From Scatophagus argus (lineage: Eukaryota; Chordata; Actinopteri; Scatophagidae), in assembly GCF_020382885.2 (NCBI RefSeq), contig NC_058511.1, forward strand, positions 6,975,501 through 7,039,500: a stretch of 64,000 bases of DNA. Reading direction: 5' to 3'. How positions within the stretch are numbered: position 1 is the stretch's first letter; each line of letters begins with the position of its first letter. Of this stretch, positions 1 to 10,759 are shown piece by piece. A program made the translations under genes and the position numbers. The notes under the pieces were generated by a model that ran no database searches, was not told where the DNA came from, and worked only from the letters and a program-made list of their open reading frames with translations.

Positions 1-748
1 ATCATATTACCAATAAAGAAATTGGGTGTGGTGGTGGGGGGTTGCCGACAAGCATGCAACTACTAATGTTCACAAGACTAGCTGTTTGCTCCAGACATCA
101 GGTGAGAAAGAAAAGCAGAGAAAATGATTCATCATCAGTGCCCTCTGCTGTCTCTCTCTGTCCATCTCACCTGGAAAAACTATTCACTAGCTTTGCTAAC
201 ACGCCAGGGCAGCACAGAGTGATGAAAATGTTATGGATGGCGATGAACCAAACAACAGCAAAGCTAAATAAATAACAGACAAAAAAAGTGCCACAGACTC
301 CATTCAAGACTGAGCTGGAATAGTCTAGATCTTTATAATCAGGGAGGGAAAGTAACACAATTCAACAATAAGAGCTATAATAAGTGGATTGTCATAGTTT
401 TGTTGTTTTTTGTTTTTTTTTACACTTCATATATCAATCTATAGATAGGATGGTGCTGGACTGATGATAGCGTTTCAAGCATGTTCACATGTATCCCTTT
501 TACTAAGACATAAAAAAAGGCCAGAGGGGGCTGGTAGCTTTTCAAACATCACATTCATTCAGATTTCAGTCTTTCCCACCTTTCTTCTCTCGCACCTCCA
601 GGATGCTCTTCAGAGACACAGAGGGGAGGGTTGAACGAAACACTTCCAGTGGCCTTACACATACACACTAGGTCAGACAGAAGTAAGGGAAAGTAGGAAT
701 GCATATGGTGGCGTGTATGTGTATGTGTTTTGGCAACAGGGCTGGTGC
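1..748. other. 3' flank and probable 3' UTR of laptm4a
   Basis: This stretch lies just downstream (minus strand) of the laptm4a stop codon at 749-751. It probably holds the 3' UTR, but I could not pick a convincing minus-strand poly(A) signal. Short open frames on both strands show no family resemblance and no splice context. No RNA gene or complete repeat was recognised. Confidence 0.5.
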
Positions 749-3700
749 TTAAGCAGGCATGTAAGGGGGAGGTGGCTCCTTCTCTGGCATCTTCATTGCC
801 ATCTCGTAAGTGGGCAGGATGTACTGGAGAAGAAAGAGAAAAAACAAAGTTGCTGTACAAAAGAGTGGACATTTGATCGAAAACGGATGTTTCTGAGCCA
901 GTGCAGGTTGCGACGTTATTTTCTTTATTGATTAATCTGGTGATTAATTTCTCAATTAATTGTTAGGTTTATGAACTGTCAGGAAATAGTAAAACATTTC
1001 CCAGTGCTCAAACCAACAAATATCCACTTCATTGTCATAGAATAATAAGCAATAACCAAAAAGACCAAAACAACTTGGATTTGTTTCAACTTCTCAAATG
1101 TGATGGCATGTTGGTTTTATTAGTCTTTTATGATAATAAACTGAATATATTTTGGCTTTTGGTGGTCAGTTGGTCAAAAGTTCATCTGAATGTGAATCTT
1201 GGACACCAAATAATCAAATAATTAATTAACTGACAAATAAGTGGTTGATTAATCACTCATGAAAATACTGTTACTTTTGCTTTTGCCACAAAAGGATATT
1301 CTAAGGAAAGGATTTCTAATTTTACTGTAATGGTTTTAAAGATGCATTTTCAGATTGTCACTGTGGGGATGAGACACCACCTGCTGGCTGAACCTCAATA
1401 TTACACATTACTGCATTTGATAGTGTCAAGTGTGTTTTTTGTGACAGTAAATACTGAGTGTCTCAGTCAATGTGAATACCTGGGGCGGGGTCTCAAAGGC
1501 AGGGTAGACGGCAATCTCTGGCATGTTCCTGTTGTTGATGTACTTGTAGCAGTTCCACACACAGTTGATCAAGTAGGCCTGCAAAGTAAATATAAGACAG
1601 CTTGGGCTGTAACTTTTAGTGTATCCGCAGACAGGACAAAAATATACGTTTTCTCAAAGTACTCTTCTTCTCAAAGTGCTCTTCTTTTGCTTTAGAGTAA
1701 CATAAATTAACCAACACATGGAATAAACCAGGTTTAACTGAAAACAACCACTGATTTCACCTTGAGGATGATGAGGAAGGCAAAGAAGATCAGCACAAAG
1801 AGCAGCAGGCAGCTGGAGTCCAGAGAGAGGAGGTTATCCTTGTAGGGGAAATCCGGCTAAGGAGGAAAAGAACACACAACGTCAGATAACCCCTCGTTAT
1901 ATGTATTTCAACTCACACACCACCACTGACACCATGCAATGGAAAGAAAAAGCTGAAGACTTGTGACTGCGGACTGACCAGCTGGTCCAGGTAGTCCTTG
2001 ATCCTTGGTAGGTAGGTGAGAGAACTGATGGCCACCAGGCAGCTCAGAGCAAAGTCAAAGAGCTGGTAGCAGAAAAATGGGATGAGCCAGCCGTCACGAT
2101 GCTGAGGAAAACAGGAGGACATAAAGTCATGTTATGAACAAACTCATCCAGGGGGCAGATCCTGTTTGAGTCCATTGTAAACAAAGACCATTTTGCTTCT
2201 TTATTAACCGTATCTAAACACACTCGTCTTACGTTAACTTTCTTATGTATCTGTATTCAGTTCTACAAACTCTACAGATGATGATGCATTTACAGCCTGA
2301 GCAGCAACAAGAAACACTATACTTTTTATTGTTTTAGAGTCTATCATTAGTGTTCCAAATTCTAACCTTGGTTTTCCTAGTTTAAATGTCTAATTAAAGT
2401 TTTCCTGGATTGAAGACATTTTTTCCTACTGCTCAGACTGTGACTGTATCATCAGATGTGGCTTGGGCTAAATGAAAGGAGTCCGCCTACAGGGACACGG
2501 AGTGCTGACTCTCTAATTGTCCACGCTAGCATGTCTTACTGTAACAAAGATTCACAAGAATCTCTACAGGCGCGTTTTTTCTGCCAAGGCCTTCTTTGAC
2601 AAAGATCTACTTCACTCTCAGTTCCCACATCATAGCAGAATACTGAATATCTGTGGTAAGTTATCACTGGGAAACTACAGTACTAACAGCAGCTGCGCTA
2701 CTACACTGTACTGGAAAAGGGAATCTACTACAGTTGTCTAGGATAGGGCTGAGCATTGTTTAAAAAACTGCAATACCAATACTAGTACCCTTAAACTGAT
2801 ACCTACAGAGTACTTCATTTGATACCTTGACAGGCTGGACTGCCAACTCTGTCAAATGCGACTACAACTGCATGGGTTGTAGCTGCTGTGGTAGAGAGCC
2901 AATCACATGTCAAATTACAACAGAAGAACGCTTGCTCTGATTGGCTGTGAGCCATAGAAATAGTCATTTTTTTCTAAATTTGGGTACAAAAGATTTTAAA
3001 TGCATGTATCATCTGACTGGACACATCGAGATTCTACTCGGTACTGGGCTATTTCAATCAACAACTTAAAAAGGCATTGAGTACTGATACCCAGCCCTAG
3101 TCTGGGAGCAGGAACTTTTATGGCTAAGGCATAACTCTGACACAGACTTTGTACCCAGGATGCAGGTGTAGATCAGATTTTCACTGTGCAGGCCACGTCA
3201 AAAGGCTATCAAACCTGACAATCTTGATGCAATCAGGCAGGCATGTGAGGAAAAGATGACAGGCAGTCATTTTTGAAAAGCCAGCTAAAATGAACTATGT
3301 GGAAAAAAACAGAAAAACAAACAAAACAAAACAGGGGAGGGTGTTTCCGTATTTCCGGTTAGGTCTTGCTTTCCTCTTGCTCTGACGCTATTATTATATA
3401 ACTTGAAAGCAATGCATTTCTGCAAAAACATTCTGGGATTACACATTTGCATAAGAAACCGTGTAAGTGCTTTGAATTGAGAGTATGCTGTCAAAATAGA
3501 ATTATGAAAAAGGCACCGTGCACACTTACAGTAATGGCTCCGTATACCATCATGGCACTGATAGTGAGCATCAGCAGAGAGATGGCAAATCCAACGCAAG
3601 CATTCTCTGCATGAGAAAAGGTGAGAATAAATAAAACTGATCAAATGCAGGAAAGATTTTTCACAACTTCAGTGCAGTTTTAGCCTTGATGTATGTATCA

Positions 3701-6272
3701 GTGAGTATGGGCACTGATTTATTCTCTTTGAAGCAGCAGTGATTTGCATACAGTATGTCTTTCCAGCTAATTCCGTTTTAAAAGGCCAGCTCTGGGGAGC
3801 ATTAAGCCTCTCCGTCTCGGATGTGGAGGGTTAGTCGAGCCACAATGAAACTCAGCCTGGGACAATTAAAAGGCCTGCCTTTCATATTCTCTTTTCTCTC
3901 TGTCAATCAGACTCTCGTTTTCGCAAACTGTTCCGTCTGTTCCACTGGAGAGGTAATGCTTGTCAGAGACCTGCTGCAGCAATGCAGTCCAGAGACATTT
4001 CTTTGTTATTCAGTAGCTCAGGCAGAACAACGTGTACATTGGTATTTTAAAAAGGACTGTTGTTTGCTCATCTTTAGGTGACTGAAAACAAAATCTGCAC
4101 TGGCTTAGGATCTGGTATTCATTATGAAAAGGAGCCTTTATGTTGGAGTAAATGAAAATACCCCTGTTATTGTGAGTGTAACGCTAACTGAAAAGACAAA
4201 CACTTGCATTAATCGAAACTAAAAGCCAGATATCATTTTCACATGTTCTCTCTTAATAACTTTGAAACACTGCCTGAAATGTGGAATGAATGCTGCCTGT
4301 AGAAGCTGCACTAACATGCCAACATTTGCTCTGAGGGCTGTGGACAACATCCACCACCCTCCTGTGTGTTGGTGTGAGCCTGCTGTGGGAAGGTCAACCC
4401 AGCATGGTTATTTCCACTCCTCTCCTGCTGAGTCACTGTTTCAGAAAAATAAAGAGGCCTTCACCAAGCCAACCAACAAAACAACCGCCAGCAAGAAAGA
4501 AAAGGCCTTCTGATGATCCTACCAGACCTGCCCTGCCACACTTAAATACAAACAATGAGAACCAACATAAGTCCTAGAGGAAATTCAATGGAGCAAACAC
4601 CAGCGGTGCTACGTCAATAACAACATTTTCAGACAACATGTACACAGCAAAGCAGTGTTCGGTTGTCTTCATGAGTTGTTTTCTTTTCAAATCAGTGGGG
4701 AGATGTGCCCCCTGAGGAAGCTGAATCATATGTTCAACGTAAGCAGAACAGAAGCTCACAGGTTCATGGAAAAAAAGCAACTTCACTTTAAATCCAGGGG
4801 AGCATCCAGGGAATATTTACTTATGTTTCACAGGGAAATTAAATGAACCACAATAACAGAATGTGTTTGAAGAGTAATAAACTCCAGAACATGATTAACA
4901 ATTTGTATGTTTGAATAATGCATTTGTTTTTTAAGCCTACAGCATTTCTTAATTTCTTACCAGACATTCGGTCCGAGGCAAAGTAATGGTCGATGACCTC
5001 ATACTGCAAGTCAATGGTGGGCACGTTTTCTGGGTGGGTCACAGCTACAGTCAGCAGGATGCCCATCAACAGGTTGACTACCTGGGGAGAGGAAAGACAA
5101 GAAAATTTGTTAAAAAGGATTCTAGCAGTATTTCTCAGCACTTTACGTACATTTTTTTTAATCTTTTTACGTAACTAACAATATTTTCCAATACAGTTTG
5201 GAATGTAATTTAGATTGAATTCCTGCCTAAAAGACTCTTTTGTGTTAGGATTTTAAAGGCCACCGTAAAAGCTAACTTAGATCACAGTGGAAACGGTGCT
5301 TTGGTGGAAACCGAAGAAATCGGTTCGTGCGTTTTATTTGTCAAATTATGTCCAACTGCCAAAAACTGGGAAGACTTCGAAATTCGACCAAAACCAGGAA
5401 CATCAGCTGTTTGATGAAACGAGAGCGGATTAACTGTACAGCTGCTTGAGAGTACTGCATGGGACAAAATGTGCAGAGGGCAATGATGTTAGCAATGAGC
5501 TAATGTTAGCAAACAGTTCGCTGCTTGAGTGTTGCCTATGAAATAGTCTCTTCATTTCAGCTACCAATACAATATAAATTACCTTAAACAACACAAGTTA
5601 GGCGGGTTCCTTTGTAGCAACTTATGTAACTGCGGAATAGTCCTTCAAAGTCAAGCCTGCTGTGATTTGACAAGCGTCACATTAACAAGTCTGAGGAATT
5701 AGATAGCTTGCGCTAGCTAATGTGCTATATAACGTTAAGCCGAGACAAAATGTCACACATTTTAAAGCCTCAGATAATAAACGGGTGTTGGTAACTTATA
5801 GCCACTCGTTACCTGATTTTCTAACCATACTTGCTAGGTTGGGCGAGTTTTATCGAACAAAACTCTTTGCTAATCAATACCGACATGATGGCAGGCTATT
5901 GCTAACACTAGCATTCTGATGTTAACTCGGCATCTAAAGGCTGATCGAAAATACCCATAATATCTAGGTGATAGCGGGGAAAGCTCACAACAATCATATT
6001 CACGACATTTTCAGAAAAACCGTTAACGCTGTCTGGTTGACATACATTTGATGGTTAACTTGATACTTAAACAAACTTAACACATTGGATTACCAGTGCT
6101 TGCTAATGCTAGCTTGACAACAGCCATCAACCATTTCACGTACCATGTACCATGTTCCCAGGATGATGGTCCCCGTCCGGACATGGCAACATCCGCAGCA
6201 CCTGGTGGTGTACAATCTGTTTCGACTATGCTTAAAATGATGCATGTCCTCCACAAGCGTAGGAAGAAACAT
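749..6272 (-). CDS. laptm4a: Lysosomal-associated transmembrane protein 4A (LAPTM4A), 7 coding exons
   Basis: This is a four-pass late-endosome/lysosome membrane protein of the LAPTM family, known from mammals to interact with Nedd4-type ligases and to affect small-molecule transport and glycolipid synthesis. Exons (minus strand): 6272/6245-6144, 5081-4961, 3606-3530, 2101-1979, 1856-1761, 1578-1480 and 823-749. All junctions are GT-AG and in phase. Seen directly: an N-terminal [20 protein letters not shown] block, four hydrophobic segments, the [14 protein letters not shown] and [20 protein letters not shown] blocks, and a tail with PTYEM and a PPPPYMPA end (PY-type motifs). The ATG at 6245 gives 230 residues, close to the 233 of human LAPTM4A. 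The first ATG at 6272 adds nine residues but has a weak Kozak context, so the start is unsettled. The gene lies next to the syndecan gene on the same strand, as in tetrapods. Confidence 0.95.
900..1262. repeat. Degraded hAT-type interspersed repeat
   Basis: An AT-rich stretch between laptm4a coding exons 6 and 7 has the look of a very common fish repeat: ATTGATTAATC motifs at one end, a centre resembling GTCAGAAAATAGT and CTTCTCAAATGTGA, and ATTAATTAACTGAC-like motifs at the other end. The termini are too decayed for an exact boundary. The call rests on recalled family appearance and was not checked against a repeat library. Confidence 0.5.
2744..3099. mobile_element. Non-autonomous hAT-like element with 8-bp target site duplication
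   Basis: A 356-bp element lies in laptm4a between coding exons 3 and 4. It begins TAGGGCTG and ends in the inverted form CAGCCCTA, allowing one extra or missing base inside the termini. It is flanked by near-identical 8-bp repeats, GTCTAGGA at 2736-2743 and GTCTGGGA at 3100-3107 (7 of 8 match). Terminal inverted repeats plus an 8-bp duplication fit the hAT superfamily. No transposase frame is present. Confidence 0.7.
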
Positions 6273-6299
6273 CGGGATACCTGGCCGTGGAGGATAGAA

Positions 6300-7380
6300 A
6301 CCGTCTTAGAAATGAACCGACGAACACGGAACGCCCACCACCACTTCCTTCTATGACAACACCGCGGATGAAAACAAACGCTGTGACAGGCCGGAAGAGG
6401 CGGAGATCAGGCTCAACTTTGACCGGCAGCGGACTGCGGTCCGAACAAGCAGCAGTGAAGAATTCATAACCACTGGACTTCAGCTTTAATAGGAGCTAGC
6501 TAGATGGAAATGGAAAATAAATAAATAAATATATAAATAAATAAATAAACATCTACTGACTGGTTTTTCAACTGCATTGGAGGCCCCATGTTCCCACTGG
6601 GGAAATAAGCTTCTAGTTCTAGCAAATTTGTTTTACAACTTCCTTCCGTTGTTATTATTTCTCATGGTGCATTTTTTCAAATAACGCTGCACTCAAGTTA
6701 CCTCAAAGTAATTACTAATTACTAAATTATACCCAGACAACGCACAGAGAGTGTGAGAAACAGGTCAGCTCTCATACAGCTCAGATAATAACAGACAGAT
6801 AATAAAACAATTTCTCCATGCCATCAACAGTTTAATTAATATGATGTCAGATCAATTCCTGGAAAAAAAAAATGCAATACTGAATTATCTTGCTGAACAA
6901 TATATTAAAGTATATTACACACAGTGCAATAGCATGTACACAACATCCCCTCATTGTCATACATACATTTAAACAGATGAATACAGTGGATATACACTCA
7001 AAAACATTTTGTAAAACATACAAAATCATATGATCATTAATTAACAAGTATGGAATACAAAAATAGTCATTTCATGGTGCACATTTAGACAAGATGACAC
7101 TTTGCATTGTAGCAGCTGATCATCATTACCTAATCATTGTCATTCACGTTTAATAAATGTCCTTGACACTGAAGCAGCAAAATGATATTCAGTAATCATT
7201 AATTTCATTATTTACGCTTGTGCTTTTTCTACTGTGACATGTCAAAACTGTTTCCATTTCAAAAAAGGCTAGCGAGCCTTTTCTGTACACTCATGTTGCC
7301 CTGAGAAGACGTCAAAATAAGCTTGAGTCTGTCAGCTTTATAAAAGACAGACAATAAAGCATTTGTTCAATAAAAGCAAT
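6300..7380. other. laptm4a promoter region and laptm4a-syndecan intergenic DNA
   Basis: The bases just above the laptm4a start, about 6300-6470, are comparatively GC- and CpG-rich and have no TATA box, as expected of a housekeeping promoter. From about 6560 to 7380 I see AT-rich intergenic sequence with no gene-like open frame. It ends near the AATAAA-type signal of the syndecan gene. Confidence 0.5.
6515..6549. repeat. (AAAT)n microsatellite
   Basis: A short tandem array of AAAT units, interrupted once by ATAT, lies between the laptm4a promoter and the 3' end of the syndecan gene. Confidence 0.85.
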
Positions 7381-7381
7381 T

Positions 7382-7387
7382 TTTATT
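7382..7387 (-). terminator. Candidate poly(A) signal of the syndecan gene
   Basis: AATAAA on the minus strand lies about 175 bases beyond the syndecan stop codon. It gives a short 3' UTR. Other AT-rich hexamers nearby could be used instead. Confidence 0.45.
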
Positions 7388-7562
7388 TTTGATTATAAAT
7401 ATAAATAAATTATCTATGAACATAATAAATGTCATTCCTGATGCACACCCAACCTAACCAACCAAAGAAATATGACAGCAAAATAAATTTACAGTAGCCT
7501 CCCTAGGTACAGAATTAGCCTGGCAGCATCAACAAAAAAAACCCAAGACTGGTTTTGGACAG

Positions 7563-10244
7563 TTAAACAACAACTTCCTTCCGTTTGCATTTGTGATAAT
7601 CTTCATCTGAAGCCCTCTGCTGGCCCAGAATGTATCCTCCATCACCATCTTTCCTCTCCCATTTGTGGATTAATACTGCTCCAAGTGCAGCTGCAAGTAT
7701 CAGTCCCGACACTCCTCCTGCAATCACGGCTGTAAATATAAACACAAATGACTGGGTTACAACACAAATTCACAGTGTGTCACTCTCTCATGTTCAGTGC
7801 ACCGTATTGCAAAGTACCTGTGAGGACTTCTTTTCTCTCCAATAAACTCTTGCTGTTTGCAACAACAATGAGTCTTGATGTGCTGTCTTTTGCAGGAGAG
7901 TGTGTACTGTGAAAGGTCAGGACCGAAGAACCCTTAAGACAGAAGAAATTGTGTAACTTTGTTTGCCATTCTGTCATCTACATTATAAGGTGAAGACACA
8001 GCAAGACTCATGAAAACAAGACATATGTCATACAGGGAAAGTATTCTCAGTTCCGCCCCCTTCGTTTGCAGGTAATATTCTGACATTTTTGGAGTTTTTC
8101 ATTTCACCAGGTGAGTCTGCAAAAAGAGAGCAAAGAGAAAAAAAGAGATGCAACACAAACATTGGGTAAAGGTAGAGAGGATCATCATCATTTTATGGTC
8201 ATTTGTTTCGATACTCAGCATTACCTAGTTCTGACCAATCCCCTGAACCAGAACTTTCCAAGTCATCTCCTGATCCCTCCAAGTCTTCAGGATGGCCAAT
8301 AAACTAATTTCATGGAGAGAAGGGATGATGATATATACAGATGCAGACCACTACTGAATAACAGCACTTTCATACTGTTTTCTGTCTTATTATCAGACAT
8401 ATGAAAACAGACAAGAGGTGCACGGAGCCTGTAAAGGTACTTTCCTTAAGAGGGCAATAAAGAAATGAATTATATTCCCAGATACAAAGTCCCACTGAAG
8501 TAACAAGTGACTGACAAACCCATAATGACACAAGTGTCCATACTGTTATCACCAGCAAGGTGCAGCGAGTAGAGAATACAGCTCGAATTATCTGGTATTA
8601 TCACTCCACCCTTTTGGCGAAGCAGTAAATGTAAAGGAACACAGAATCTTTTCTTAGCAGTTTGGATGCAACAATTCCTGCGTTTAGCGTCTACAGTTTC
8701 AGTGTTTGAACAGAACTGCAGCAGCTTAACACGAAGTTATGAAACAGAGTAGCTGACAAATATGGTTTTACTGCCAGCTTTAAAGCCTACAGTGGGTGAA
8801 TATTTAATGGAACGACTGGATGGACAGAGGTGGAGGAATTAAAAACATTTGTTTTGCAAAATGGAATACTGCTGATAAGTCAAAAGGAGGAACTAAACAG
8901 TCATACTCCCTGCCAAAAGATCAAATATGCGTTTGGTATTTCCTGAATCAGGAATATCATGTTGCACCCGTATTATCTGTGCTGCCCAGCTGTACACTCT
9001 AACAATGTTTACTGCTTCAATCAGTCTATTAGACAGTACTAAAGCTCAACAGGATGCAATAAATTCGATGTTTAATTTCTAATTGATCCCAATGGACTTA
9101 AACATTAGTTCTAGCTTTAACAAGTGTAGCAACAAAGATTTAAGCAGTTACTTTTGCACTAAAGAGCCTGAGGCTTATTACCAGCTATAACTAAGATTCT
9201 ACCTCTTTGTGAGAAATGCTTTGCTTGGCTTGTTTTTCCCAGTTTATGCATGGGTTTCCTCTTGCAGTTCACAGACATGAATGCAAAGTGTGAATGCTTT
9301 CTATGTATGTTGGGTGCACTGCATGTTGAATTTAGCACCTCGAGGCCTGGATTAGCAGGAAGAGGATGAAAATGAATTGACAGGAAAAAAAAATCATCAC
9401 CAATTTTGATGGGTCAATAATTTTTTTCAGTTATTTGTTGAGTAAAAACATCAAATATTCTGTGATTCCAGCTTTTACAATGTGAGGATTTGCTTTAAAT
9501 CGATACAAGTTGAATATCTGTGGTTTTTGCATTGTGGGCACATTTGAAGACATGACCTTAGGCTGTGATAAACTGTTATGTGAACTCAGTTATTGACTTT
9601 TATTATAATTATTGAAAATGACTTTTCCTTTAAATTGAGAATTTCTTTTAAATTTTTGCAAAATAAAATATACAATAGGAACCGAGCCATTCTGCGTAAC
9701 GAGCACTTGTTCTTTGATACTTCAAGTAAATGCAGCTGGCAATTCTTTATGTACTTTGACTGCAAAACTTTAATAATGAAATACATAATAATGACATATA
9801 TTTAATGGTGGCACTTTTAAATGCCTATAAAAGAGGCATGTTATTAGTTTGCTGCACTTTAATGACCTAAATAATATCAACTAAAACCCTAAACCATTAG
9901 GTGATTTCAGTAAGAGCTTAATTCCTGTTAAGAGCAAGTTGCCATTATTGAACTAATATACAAAATCAAATTAAAATGTTAGCCTACAAATTCAACTATT
10001 AATCAAGACTAATGAAGGATTCAAATTTCTAGCGAAAAACACAAGCCACAAGGAACAACCAAGTCGCAGAAATGCACACACCCTGACATTCTTTTACTGT
10101 ACTATGACTCGGCTAACTTCCGGAAGTGAGACAGGTGAGTTTAACGAAAATGCAGGTCTAACACTGAAAATGACTTACCGACATTTTAACTGGTTGTAAT
10201 AACCCCAGAGCTAAAAACAAAGAAGATGTGAAAAATATCCTCAT
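7563..10244 (-). CDS. sdc1: Syndecan, probable syndecan-1 orthologue with diverged cytoplasmic tail, 5 exons
   Basis: Syndecans are single-pass heparan-sulfate proteoglycans that act as co-receptors for growth factors and matrix. Exons (minus strand): 10244-10179, 8303-8225, 8116-8034, 7932-7818 and 7729-7563. The chain is 510 nt, 169 residues, with every junction in phase. Seen in order: signal peptide (1-22, MRIFFTSSLFLALGLLQP); an acidic Ser-Gly cluster, HPEDLEGSGDDLESSGSGDW, with candidate glycosaminoglycan serines 33, 40 and 42; a short spacer; a juxtamembrane LLERKEVL; the membrane segment AVIAGGVSG..., which keeps the GxxxG dimer motif; and a short tail. Human SDC1, as I recall it, has PEDQDGSGDD and LLDRKEVLGGVIAGG at the same places. 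The position between laptm4a and pum2 matches human SDC1. Oddities: about half the mammalian length, an altered C1 region, and a C-terminus KEVVV where syndecans end EFYA. Certain as a syndecan; the sdc1 assignment rests on synteny and motifs. Confidence 0.88.
9375..9500. repeat. Fragment of hAT-type interspersed repeat
   Basis: The bases include TTGATGGGTCAATAATTTTTTT and a stretch resembling ATTCCAGCTTTTACAATGTGAGG. These look like the middle and end of the same fish repeat family seen at 900-1262 and 13375-13651. No intact termini are present. Confidence 0.45.
10116..10127. promoter_or_regulatory. Palindromic ETS-type site ACTTCCGGAAGT
   Basis: A perfect 12-base palindrome carries two opposed GGAA cores, a consensus ETS-factor site. 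It lies about 50 bases inside intron 1 of the syndecan gene, close to its promoter. Function is inferred from sequence only. Confidence 0.4.
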
Positions 10245-10759
10245 GTTTCAGCTTATTTCGTCTTCTTCACAGGAACCAGCAGGTGTTTTGACCGATCTTC
10301 GAGCCTCTGCCGGGCTAACGAAACCCCGCCCAGCGGTGAAGCAGGTATTACGACAGGTATGTACGGAAGACTTCTGGAAAAAAAAATCATATTGAAATAC
10401 TTTTAAGTCGGAGTTTACGGAGGTTACGGTTAAAACTACTCTTATGACTCCCGGCTTCTTTCAATGTTTATCCAATTACAGAAGGAGTACGTCAGTGGTG
10501 GGGAAAAAGGGCTCCTATTTAACACTGCTGTGGATGCTATGTTCATTTTGCCATAAAATATTTTAATGTTTAAAGTTTTCTTTTCCAAAAGTTTGGGGGA
10601 GTACATGTTTTGTTAAGTCAGTTTTTAGTGATGGTTATAATTACGTCCTTTTTAAAAAGACTTTCAAATTCTAACACACTGGGTGACCTTTTCAGTGACG
10701 CGTTCAAAAATAAAAAAACAAAATCAAAACATGACTAAAAACCACAGCAATTCTGGTCA

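Larger units (their letters stand above)
8304..10178 (-). other. Intron 1 of the syndecan gene
   Basis: This 1.9-kb intron separates the signal-peptide exon from the Ser-Gly exon, as in other syndecan genes. The only recognisable content is a fragment of a fish hAT-type repeat near 9375-9500 and a 12-base palindrome at 10116-10127. No other gene was seen. Confidence 0.7.

Noticed and set aside
167-358. Minus-strand 63-codon hydrophobic frame downstream of laptm4a
   Set aside because: Short, not connected by splice sites to laptm4a, and no similarity to the neighbouring MATN3 expected from synteny.
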